From the NCBI GenBank assembly GCA_964550025.1, contig CAZJYI010000003.1, forward strand, positions 62,001 to 126,000: 64,000 bases of DNA. The letters are read 5' to 3'. This DNA is from CAZJYI01 sp964550025 (GTDB lineage: Bacteria; Verrucomicrobiota; Kiritimatiellia; UBA8416; CAYOBW01). Below, in pieces: positions 8,180 to 17,200 of this stretch. The translations under genes and the position numbers were made by a program. How positions within the stretch are numbered: the stretch's first letter is position 1; every line of letters begins with the position of its first letter. The notes under the pieces were generated by a model. The model ran no database searches. It was not told where the DNA came from and saw only the letters and a program-made list of their open reading frames with translations.

Positions 8180-8836
8180 ATGCCCTCCATTGATTGTGCA
8201 CTCTTGACGGATGGGCCGTCAGACGCCGTCCTCACGCGTGTGCTTGAATGGACACTGCAGCGACATCTGTCCAACCTGTTGGTTCAATGTGAGTGGGCTG
8301 ACCTCCGTCGGCTGCCGTCTCGCCCCATAACTCTCGCCGACAAGGTGCGCATGGCAGCAGAACTCTATCCTTGTGAAGTGCTGTTCATCCATCGCGATGC
8401 GGAAAACCAGCCTGTGGAATGGCGGTATGATGAAATCGGAAACGCAGTCTCTTCCGCACGCGAGGCCGGGTTCGATATCCCCCATGTCTGTGTGGTTCCC
8501 GTACGCATGCAGGAGGCCTGGCTCCTGCTCGATGAATATGCGATCCGTCGAGCGGCCGGTAATCCCAATGGGCGGCAGACCCTCCTTCTGCCGCAACCAC
8601 AGAGGATTGAGGATTTGCCTGATCCGAAGGATGCCTTGGCAGAGCTGCTCCGGGAAGCAAGCGGGCTGAGCGGACGCCGTTTGAAGAGGTTCTCCGCTCC
8701 CGGTGCGGCGAGACGTGTTACGGAGTACATGACGGCCTTCGCTTGCCTACGGGTTCTGCCTGCGTTCCGTCGCCTCGAGGCGGATGTGGAGAGTCTTGTC
8801 CCGTCCATACAGAGCCAACATGGAGATTCGTCGTGA
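8180..8836 (+). CDS. DUF4276/TOPRIM-like protein, partner of the upstream ATPase
   Basis: 218 residues. An N-terminal 'LLTDGPSDAVL' and 'VLFIHRDAEN' (near 67-77) sit where TOPRIM-type folds place acidic metal ligands. 'VPVRMQEAWLLLDEYAI' (near 107-122) matches the 'M.EAW...D' motif I associate with DUF4276. Together these suggest a metal-dependent nuclease-like effector. The ATG at 8180 has GGAG five bases upstream, so it is preferred over the GTG at 8174 that would overlap the ATPase stop. Tight coupling to the ATPase implies one functional unit. The family assignment rests on motifs only. An alternative is a regulatory rather than nucleolytic partner. Confidence 0.65.
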   Translation: MPSIDCALLTDGPSDAVLTRVLEWTLQRHLSNLLVQCEWADLRRLPSRPITLADKVRMAAELYPCEVLFIHRDAENQPVEWRYDEIGNAVSSAREAGFDIPHVCVVPVRMQEAWLLLDEYAIRRAAGNPNGRQTLLLPQPQRIEDLPDPKDALAELLREASGLSGRRLKRFSAPGAARRVTEYMTAFACLRVLPAFRRLEADVESLVPSIQSQHGDSS

Positions 8837-8904
8837 CGCGACAGGGGGATCGTTGTTGGCGGATACACGACGGCTCTATATGCAACGTTGTGGTGCAGCG
8901 GGCG

Positions 8905-11607
8905 ATGAGAATAGCCGGTCTTCTTGTGTCGCTGCACTGCCTCATCGCTCCAACTCTTCTCGCCTCCGAAGGCCCGCCGCCGATTCTCAACCCGCGGACC
9001 TATCGCTCGGCCTCGGGAGAGTTCGCGGTCCACGTAAACCCCTCGGATCTCCACGGACGCGGACCCGCCGATTACCGGTTTGCCCGGAATGGTGAGGCGG
9101 TCTGGACGAACCACTTCCCTTTCACGCTCTGGGAGGCGAAGGTCGCCGACACCGGGCATGTTGCCGGTTACGCCTATTCTCACGGCTGGCGCGGCTTCTC
9201 CGACGAAGGCTACAAGGCCGGCATGGGCACCTTCTCGGTGGTGCTCATTTCGCCTGACGGCAAAATCGTCCGCCAGCACGAACAGGAACGGGAACACAGC
9301 AGCTTCTTCCACACGCCTCCCAATCCGCTCGCATGGGGTGTCGTCCTCAACGAGTTCGCCCGGCAGTTCACCATCGGCGTTGTCGATCCGGATCTGAACC
9401 GGGGCATCGGACAATGGTGCCTGTACGATCTGGCGACCGGTGACCGCGTTGCCACCGTGGAGCCGGAATCCCTCATGAACGAGCCGGACGTATCCCTGTC
9501 CATCCTCGACGCGCGGGCCGTTCCGGGCACCCCGCTGACGCTCATTCACTGGTGGCGCTACGAGAGTCCTCTCGTCGGGGCTGTGTTTACGCTCGTCGAC
9601 CCGAAAGCCAGGCCGGAATGGACGCTGGAGTTGCATGACGACTACACGATGCCGGACGACGAAACCACCGAGGACCGCCTCCGAGACCGGATGCGGAATC
9701 ACGGGGCCATCCTCTCGGTCGGCAAAGGACCGCGCTTCGAGGTCGGTTGCGTGCGAGAGGGAAAGCGTGTGATGTTCGCGGTCGAGCGGAAGGGCGACGA
9801 GGAATGGACGGTTCGCCAGGTCTCCCGCCGGGACTACCGCTGGGAACCGGTGACTCCCTCGCGCCGTACCGTGGCCATGCCCGAGGTGGAACTCCGGCAC
9901 CTCGGGGCGATCCGCCTCGAGCAGCGGCTTGTGGCTTCTCGTCATCCCGTTCGCGACGTTGCGGCCTTCGAACTGGACGACAAGAGGCGAATCTGCTTCG
10001 TGCGGTCCTCGCCGAAAGAACGGCCGGTCTTGGTGCTGCTCTCCCGCGCCGGCGGCGTCCTCGAAGAGATACCCTTCGGGCGGAAACTGACCGGGGCTGG
10101 CATGAGGTTCTCAGGTCCGGCCCCGGTCGGGGCGGCCAGGTTCGTTGTCGCCGCGGATCCGGGCGAGGTCGGGCTTCCGACGCGCTGCTATGTCGTGGAC
10201 TTTGCCACACGTACCGCAAGGGAGGTCGAGTTCCCGGACGGGCTATCGGTGGCGGCCCTGGCGGGCTTTTCGGACGGGCGTTTTGGGGCCCTGACGAAAC
10301 GCTACCACAAGTACGGATCCGCGGACGGTCTCTATTTCTTCGACGTGAACGGCCGGGTTACCTGGCGCCGCGAGCAGGGCGGCTACGGGGGCAACGCTGA
10401 CGAGCTGCTCAGCCCCGAGGACCTGGTCGCCCATGGCACGAACACCGTGGCCGTGCTGGACAACATCCGCAACACGGTGCAGGTGTTTACCCGCGAAGGA
10501 CGGCTTGAGAAGCTGATTCAGCTTGAAGAGACCTGGGGCCGAGAGCCCAGCTATCCCACCGACATAGCCATGGACGGCGAAACCGACTTTGTCATCTACG
10601 ACTTCGACGCCGAGTGGCCGGTCGTGCGCACGGACGGAGACGGGAAGATCGCGTCCCAATGCGTCCCGGAATACCGGGACGGGCGTCCCGTCGATGTGAC
10701 GGACGGGGTCCGGCACGCGTCTGACGGCGGTTTCTGGACGACCGACCGTCACACCATCCTGCACCTGTCTCCGAGCGGGGTAGTGGACCGCGTACTGGGG
10801 GAGCCGATGGAGGCGCAGACGTTGTCGAAGCCTAATGCCGTGGCCGTTTCGTTCGACGGGCGCATCTGCATCAGCGACGAGCGAACGCAGTCAGTCCATG
10901 TGTTCGATCGCTCCGGGCAACGGACGGCGATCTGCCGCCCCGACCCGCGTGACTTGCGGGCCGCTGGCGGCGTGGAGGGCATGGCGGCGTCGGAAACGGG
11001 AGACATCTACGCATCGATGGGTTGTTCCGGCGAAATATACCTGCATTTCCGGCCCGACGGCACGCGCGTCGGCAAGGTCACAACGGACGTGGACGGGATC
11101 GCACAGGAGTGGCACTTTCAGCCCTCGAACAGCTTGTGCTGGATCGTGGGGTACAATGACGTCTTCCTGGTCAAGGACCTCGAGCGGGTCGAGCGCCGCA
11201 TCGCACGCCGCGCCGACGGGCACTGGCTGGCCTATCCGGACGAAGCCGCTGTGGCGCCGGACGGCTCCCTGGCCGTCACGGCATCAGGCCGGTGGGCCGA
11301 TCGCCGGTATTCAGTGAATACATATCGTCCGGATGGCGAGCCGCTGACGACGTTCTTCATTCCGCCCGAGCTGGACGAGCGTTGGCGTTCGCCGATCTTT
11401 GACGGCAGACACGTCTTCATTCCACATGGCGACGATCTGTTCGCGTTCACACGGGATGGGAAGCCGCTGTCCCGATTGACCCTCGGGGCGCGCAAGGGCA
11501 AGGGCGACTGGAGCGGTCCCTATCTGGCGGCCGGGGGCCGGGAGTTCTGGTACGTGGACACGGCTGACCTGGTCGTTCATCGGTATGCCTTGCCGGGTAT
11601 TGAGTGA
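8905..11607 (+). CDS. Secreted NHL/six-bladed-propeller-like protein
   Basis: About 900 residues starting MRIAGLLVSLHCLIAPTLLAS, a good signal peptide. The open frame extends further upstream to 8743 but that part overlaps the previous gene and has no signal-like character. The first half is an unassigned beta-rich domain ('GVVLNEFARQFTIGVVD'). The second half, from roughly residue 480, has repeated 'D.FDRSGQ', 'LHLSPSGVV' and 'AVSFDGRICISDE' blades like NHL propellers. GC is high, like the rest of the exported genes, unlike the low-GC modules on both sides. No catalytic residues are evident. Likely a periplasmic or surface binding protein. Confidence 0.7.
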   Translation: MRIAGLLVSLHCLIAPTLLASEGPPPILNPRTYRSASGEFAVHVNPSDLHGRGPADYRFARNGEAVWTNHFPFTLWEAKVADTGHVAGYAYSHGWRGFSDEGYKAGMGTFSVVLISPDGKIVRQHEQEREHSSFFHTPPNPLAWGVVLNEFARQFTIGVVDPDLNRGIGQWCLYDLATGDRVATVEPESLMNEPDVSLSILDARAVPGTPLTLIHWWRYESPLVGAVFTLVDPKARPEWTLELHDDYTMPDDETTEDRLRDRMRNHGAILSVGKGPRFEVGCVREGKRVMFAVERKGDEEWTVRQVSRRDYRWEPVTPSRRTVAMPEVELRHLGAIRLEQRLVASRHPVRDVAAFELDDKRRICFVRSSPKERPVLVLLSRAGGVLEEIPFGRKLTGAGMRFSGPAPVGAARFVVAADPGEVGLPTRCYVVDFATRTAREVEFPDGLSVAALAGFSDGRFGALTKRYHKYGSADGLYFFDVNGRVTWRREQGGYGGNADELLSPEDLVAHGTNTVAVLDNIRNTVQVFTREGRLEKLIQLEETWGREPSYPTDIAMDGETDFVIYDFDAEWPVVRTDGDGKIASQCVPEYRDGRPVDVTDGVRHASDGGFWTTDRHTILHLSPSGVVDRVLGEPMEAQTLSKPNAVAVSFDGRICISDERTQSVHVFDRSGQRTAICRPDPRDLRAAGGVEGMAASETGDIYASMGCSGEIYLHFRPDGTRVGKVTTDVDGIAQEWHFQPSNSLCWIVGYNDVFLVKDLERVERRIARRADGHWLAYPDEAAVAPDGSLAVTASGRWADRRYSVNTYRPDGEPLTTFFIPPELDERWRSPIFDGRHVFIPHGDDLFAFTRDGKPLSRLTLGARKGKGDWSGPYLAAGGREFWYVDTADLVVHRYALPGIE

Positions 11608-11825
11608 AACCCCGCCTGCCGGGTGTTGAGCCTGCCTCTACGTCATCCGGGAAGGGATACGGGATGCTATATTCCCTTGCCTTCCCGTCGAACCCAGAAA
11701 GGCGGTGTTCCTGTTCTTCTTGGCCCTCCCGCGTGGTTACGCGTGACATCACGATTGCGCGGCTTTTTGCCATTGTGTTACCATATTCGCACGTGGTAGC
11801 GTGCGGCCTAAGAGGTTGGGATACT

Positions 11826-12557
11826 ATGAGCTGGCGACCGTTTAGCCTCCATTTCAAACAGGTGTACGACGGCGGGTATAGATACTTGGATCGTTGCGGT
11901 GATTTCATGATCGCTGCGGAACGTGAGTTGAGCCTCATGTCTGAAGACGCCAAGCCAACAGGGGCGAAACTCGCTTTGCCCGAAAAGGGGGTCGGGGTCA
12001 CGCTGGATTCCACGGAGCTCACGGTAGTCCAAGAGCTTCACCACGATAGGGGCGTGGAATTCATCGAGATATGTTCCGGCTTGGTGAGACTCGTGGAGGA
12101 GTTCTTCCAGCCCAGCACCGTCGAATCCAACGGTTTTGCCTCAAAGACGTTCCAGCCCATGCCTTCCTCCGATGCCGCACTTGAGGCGAGCCTGAAGTCT
12201 GGCTCCGGCTTGGCTGCTGACCTCGCGAAACTCGTCAACATGCCCGCCCGACAGGATGCGGTTGACTGCCACTTCGCTGCGGGGAATTCCGATCTGCACC
12301 TGCGGGTGCGCGCAGTAACCTTCAACAGCATTACCGTACAGAGGTATGCAGCAGGTCCGAGGGCAACAGCTGCCCAACGTCGACGAATTGAACGACTGAA
12401 CCAGAAGGCGGAACGCTTGGACAGAGCATTGAGTCATGCGGTAATGATGGAGGTAGACTTGATAGAATTCCAACCTCCCCCGAAACCTCTAGAAGAGCAC
12501 TTCCTAAGGGTAATGGACACGGAGAAGAAACTGCAGAAGAGGTTCTCCGAGCAATGA
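11826..12557 (+). CDS. Unrecognised protein, first gene of a three-gene overlapping unit
   Basis: 243 residues, not recognised. It has no signal peptide. It starts MSWRPFSLHFKQVYDGGYRY, is beta/alpha mixed in the middle ('DAVDCHFAAGNSDLHLRVRAVTF') and has a C-terminal basic, helical segment with 'RRRIERLNQKAERLDRALSHA', likely a short coiled coil. The open frame continues upstream to 11604, but AGAGG lies 10 bases before ATG 11826 and the upstream extension overlaps the previous gene. The stop overlaps the next start by 4 bases (ATGA). Lower GC than neighbours. Context with a ComEC-type hydrolase two genes on suggests a conflict or regulatory system, but no function can be assigned from the sequence. 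Confidence 0.7.
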   Translation: MSWRPFSLHFKQVYDGGYRYLDRCGDFMIAAERELSLMSEDAKPTGAKLALPEKGVGVTLDSTELTVVQELHHDRGVEFIEICSGLVRLVEEFFQPSTVESNGFASKTFQPMPSSDAALEASLKSGSGLAADLAKLVNMPARQDAVDCHFAAGNSDLHLRVRAVTFNSITVQRYAAGPRATAAQRRRIERLNQKAERLDRALSHAVMMEVDLIEFQPPPKPLEEHFLRVMDTEKKLQKRFSEQ

Positions 12558-13042
12558 CAACCGCTACGGCTGAACAATCACGATTGGCCAGTTACGCCTT
12601 TGAGAGTTCACCAGTATGTGAGCCTCAGGTTGCCATGACGGAAGGCGAGGATTCGCCTGATAACTTCACCTACAGGGTCCGCAACCTCGATACGCGGGTA
12701 GCCCGTTCGTTTGACGATGTGCGTCGGGTGAAACGACGACTCATGGGGTTCTTGGTTCAATTGGAGGGGCGGGAGGCGCGTGTCGCTTTTGTGGAAGGTG
12801 GAGAAACTGTTCTCTACTTTCTCCCTGCGGAGGACTTACGGAAAGCAGGAATCACAGAGGAAAGCCAACCGTTCGAGATGGATGAGGTCGAAATCAAGAC
12901 CGAGTCCGGTCTTATTGTCGGCTACGAATACCGGCCCTTGGCCCGTCGCCACGACGCTTTTCGGGATAGCTTTGAGCTGGACGCTGAACGGGCACGGAAG
13001 AGGGACTTGATCTTCAAGACATTTGGCAATGCTCAGACTTGA
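12554..13042 (+). CDS. Unrecognised small protein, middle gene of the three-gene unit
   Basis: 162 residues, not recognised, no signal peptide or membrane segment. The first 50 residues are polar and look disordered. The rest alternates short beta strands ('MGFLVQLEGREARVAFVEGG', 'EIKTESGLIVGYEYRPL') and a C-terminal charged helix ('DAERARKRDLIFKTF'). It starts inside the stop of the upstream gene (ATGA overlap) and its end overlaps the hydrolase start by 14 bases, a sign of translational coupling and fixed stoichiometry. It could be an adaptor, an inhibitor of the hydrolase, or a substrate-binding subunit. Confidence 0.7.
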   Translation: MTTATAEQSRLASYAFESSPVCEPQVAMTEGEDSPDNFTYRVRNLDTRVARSFDDVRRVKRRLMGFLVQLEGREARVAFVEGGETVLYFLPAEDLRKAGITEESQPFEMDEVEIKTESGLIVGYEYRPLARRHDAFRDSFELDAERARKRDLIFKTFGNAQT

Positions 13043-14066
13043 TTTCTACGAGTCCGGCAAGGGTGAAACCACCGTGCTCACATTCCCAGACGGCGGACAT
13101 GCCATTGTTGATGGGCATCCTTCACAGCTTCCTGACAGGCCAGATCTCCTCGCCCTTGTGGCTGAACGCCCGTTGCACTTTGTCTGCCTGACTCATCCGC
13201 ACGCGGATCACGGCGTAGGCTTGATTCCTGTCCTCTCGACCCATCCCCGCATAGGGAGCTTCTGGTACACTGGTTCCGAAGTCGAGGTGATGACATTCCT
13301 CCTCCAAGACATCCTCAACTACCCCAACTACCCCAGCCCTTGCCGCGAAGCGGTCGTGCGACTGAAAAGGGGCTGGGCTGACTTCCTGTTGGATCTGTAT
13401 GGCGCAGTCTGTGACCGGCGGATCCCGCGACACCAACTCCGCAGTGACGTACAAGCGGTAGAGATTGCAGGGGTGGAAGTCCACTGCATTGGTCCGGATG
13501 AGAAGATCATCCATAGATTCGTGGAGGCTTACCGGAGAAGGTTGTCCGACCACTTGGTAAGGCTCCCGGACCCCAACCTGTTGTCGGCAATCTTGGTTCT
13601 CAAATATGGCAGTACAGCTATCATTTTGGGTTCTGATGCGCTTAAACAGAACTGGGAGACTGCTGCGCATGCGTACCGGCGTCTCGGTCTTGCCAAGGCG
13701 CGGATCATCAAGGTCCCGCACCACGGCGCAGCCAACGCGCTTCTGCTCCACCCGCGCAGTCGTAAGCACAGCTATCTCGATCTCTGTTCTCGCGATCCCA
13801 AGGCGCACGCCGTGCTCTTCGCAGGAGATGCCAAACACCCCGATAGAGCGGTGTTCGACGAATTGCGTCGACGAACGGATCTTGTTTGTCTGTCCAACGG
13901 TCTCAAGGATAGTGCCGGTGACAACAATCCTCTGCAAATCAAGATTCCAGGAGCACGAGCGGTTCGTCCGCCCTATGTCTGCAACTCGGTAGTGAGCATA
14001 GAAGTTGGCTCGGATGGGAAGGTAGTACGGACTGCCGGGGTCTGTGATGAGACCTGCCACGCGTAG
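13029..14066 (+). CDS. ComEC-type metallo-beta-lactamase-fold hydrolase
   Basis: 345 residues, soluble, no membrane segments. The metal site is intact: HPHADH at 56-61, an Asp in 'IILGSDAL' near 203, and VPHHGAAN near 229-236. This is the pattern of the C-terminal hydrolase domain of ComEC/Rec2 and related phosphodiesterases or nucleases. The body lacks the ComEC transmembrane channel, so it is a free-standing effector-like enzyme. The preferred start is ATG 13029. A TTG six bases earlier is in frame. It overlaps the previous gene by 14 bases. Free-standing hydrolases of this type next to small unknown genes recur in conflict systems. The substrate (DNA, RNA or cyclic nucleotide) cannot be read from the sequence. 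Confidence 0.85.
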   Translation: MLRLDFYESGKGETTVLTFPDGGHAIVDGHPSQLPDRPDLLALVAERPLHFVCLTHPHADHGVGLIPVLSTHPRIGSFWYTGSEVEVMTFLLQDILNYPNYPSPCREAVVRLKRGWADFLLDLYGAVCDRRIPRHQLRSDVQAVEIAGVEVHCIGPDEKIIHRFVEAYRRRLSDHLVRLPDPNLLSAILVLKYGSTAIILGSDALKQNWETAAHAYRRLGLAKARIIKVPHHGAANALLLHPRSRKHSYLDLCSRDPKAHAVLFAGDAKHPDRAVFDELRRRTDLVCLSNGLKDSAGDNNPLQIKIPGARAVRPPYVCNSVVSIEVGSDGKVVRTAGVCDETCHA

Positions 14067-14218
14067 GAGCGCAGGCCACCCCGAGGCCCTCGAACTGGGA
14101 CATACTCACCTCGACGCCACCTGTCTTCACCCTCGTCTTCCCGTCCGGGCAATCTCCATCCCACCGTCTTTCGTGGTATGCAGGTGGGCGGACACCCGCA
14201 CTCCAGTGGATGCGCAGT

Positions 14219-17200
14219 TCAGGGCGGGGATGTCAGGCGGGCGCGGACGCGGTAAAGGTGTTGCGTGTCAGGCGGGGCGGGATAGGTAACGACCTGGTCC
14301 TGCCCCAGCAAGTTGCTCATGCCCGGGACGGGGAGCCACGGTCCGGACGGGGGCAGGCCCGGCAGACTGTCCAGGCCGTAGTAGCGTTCGCGTCCGGCGT
14401 AACCGGGGCCGGAAGCCTTGCGTGCGTTGAAGCGGACAAGTGGTACGCCGTTGCTCAAGACCAGGTCAATCACAAGACGACTCTCCGCGTTGGTCGGGTC
14501 CGTACCGGCCGTGAACTCGTCGTCGTTTGGCATACCGTCCGTGTCGCCATGGCCGCCGGGGACCGCGTGGATTCCGCCGAAGTAGAGGACCTCCCATTCG
14601 TCGGGCAGACCGTCTCCATCGGCATCGACGGGCAAGGACGGTAGAACCGCGTATTCCGCGAAGCCGTCGACAACCGTTCTGTATTCCGTTCTGATCCAGT
14701 CAGCCGACCTTGCTGTTGTCGCTATCCGCACTTCATCGATTCGACCGTTGAAGAAGGTGGTCGGGCTGCCGCCTTCCACGGCCAGGCAACCGAGCAGCGG
14801 CGCCACGTCCGGGGTGAATTCCCCGTACGCGCCAATGGTCATCGGAGCGTCGTCGTTGTACCCGGCCCGGGCCTGCCCTGCGTCCAGTACCATGGCCAGG
14901 TACTGCCATTGGGAGACTGTCAGCGGGATACGCTTGACAACCGAGGTAACGGCGAAAGCCCAATCAGGGAAGCGGCCGGAGATGCAGCCAATGGCAAGAT
15001 CCCCGGACGTTGACGAAGAGCCGAGCACGGTCCCGTCGTGGTTTGCCCCGGGTCTCGCCCACGCCGAGATCGTCAGGCTCTGCATGTTCTGCGCGTACCA
15101 GGTCGTGGAAAGGCCTGGTTCGACGTAGGCAGCCGTGCCATCGAACGCCCGTGCCCCGGCGACAACCCCATCGCCCGGCGCGGTGCCCTGGTCCGCGGCG
15201 TCGGGCCCGTTGCCACTGGCCTCCAAGAAATCGCCGTTCAGATGCCACACCGCCTTGAAGTTCTCCGACCACACCGCGCCGTTCGTGCAATAGGGGGGCA
15301 TGGCGGCATTCGCGTTGCCCCAGTAGGCGACGACAGCCGTGCCGGTGCCTGCAAGCTCGGGCATGCGCACCCATACGGACGACTCGCCATTCGTGTCCCA
15401 CGCTTCGATCTCGTGGTACAGGCGCTGCGTGGCGCCCGCGTTGGAGAAGCGGAGATCGGCGCCGGAGGCGGCAGCAAACCCGGCGTAGCTGAATCCGGGA
15501 ATGCCCGTGCCCAGACGGACGAGAACAGGGAACCCCGTCAGCGACGAGGCGCCGTCATAGCCGCTGAAGGTCACGCGCATCCTGTGCGGCCAGGCGCTGA
15601 ACGCCGCGGCCGAGAACTGCGCGTCCGCGCTCCACCGCTCCCCTCGCGCGCGCGCCACGCGCCAGCGATAATGGTAGGTCAGGCCCGGCGACAGGTCCTC
15701 CAGCGACACCGACAGCCGGCCGCTCAGCGTCCCGCCTTCCGCGGGGACGCGCCCGACAAAGGCACTTCGCTGCCAAGCAGCCGCGTTCGTCCCGCCGTCA
15801 TTCGGCCCCCAGAACAACGTCGCGTCGACGTAGTCGCAGCCTTCGAAGCGCCCGTGCATATCGACCGAAGTCAGCGTGATGTCTGACGCGCCCTCGTCGT
15901 CGACGGTCAACGGCCCAACCGCCGACACGACAGACACGGCGGACGTGTGCACGCCGGCGTCATCCGTGAGCTCGGCCCTGAATGTGTAGCTTCCCTTGTT
16001 GGACGACGCGGCATAGATACATTCGTACGGCGCTACCGTGTCCACGAACAGGCTGTTTGAGCCTTCGAAAAACGCGACTTCGTGCACGGTTCCGCTCACC
16101 TGGTAGGTGTCAACCTCGGCGCGCACGAGTGTCGAGAAGGGAACGAGGAACTCGCGGCCGTACTCGGGCAGAGTCAGCGCGATCCTGGCGGGGCCGGTGC
16201 CGGGGGAGCCCACGGCGGGTACGCGCCAGTTGTCCGGGTTGTTACCCGCCCCCGGACCGGGCAGCCGCTGCAGTGGGCGCCCCGTGCCACGCGCCCCTTC
16301 TGGCCATGGCCACTTGTCGAAGTAGATGGCCTCATCGACAATGACCCACGAGACGCCCTCGCCGGGCATGTCCGGTTCCTGCGGTTTTTCCAACGCCAGC
16401 CGTTCACCGGTGTTCGAGAGCTTGCCGTCGTACGGTCCCGCCATGACCGGTTCGAATCCGACGATGCCGTGGGCGGACTTGAATGCCGCAAGCGCCGCCC
16501 CGTTAGTCGCCGGGTCGAAGGACACGATCAGCAGTGCGCCCCCCGCGGGAAGGACGGTATTGGACGCAAAGGTGTACGACACGCCACCGTCGATACGCCA
16601 TCCCCCCGCGGAGCCGGACAGCGTCACGCTCCCCGTTGTGGCATTGAACAGTTCAATGTACTCGTCGCGCGTGTTGTCCTCTCCATTGGTTGCGGCCGCC
16701 GGGTCGAACATGATTTCGCTGATGACGATGCGGTCGTCGGACGCCGCGTTGGCCGCGTTGGTGGTGGGGGTCAGCGCATACCAGTAGGGGTCCGCGTCGG
16801 GCGAGCGCCCGAGAGCAACGCCGTTCAATTGTCCCTTGAAGCGAACGCAGTCCACCACGCGGTTGCTGCTGCCCCCGGGCAGGTGAGATAGGAACAACTC
16901 GTCGCCCGCTTTGTTGAGCCCGAATCCCGTTTCGGCATGCCGGTTGGTGTGAAAATGCAGGTTCTCCGTGAGGACGAGATAGCTGTTGGAAGCGATGATC
17001 ATGCCCGGTGGCAGCCGGTAGCGCATGAGGTCCTCGGCGCGATCGCTGAGATACCATCCGCCGATGTCGACGGCCGTATCGGTCGGGTTGTACAGCTCGA
17101 TCCAGTCGTCCGAGTCGTACGGCGGGTCGAGGCCGGTATCGGTGTGCGCACCCACCTCGTTGACAACGACGCTCCGCGGCGGCACGGGATCGGCTGCCCC

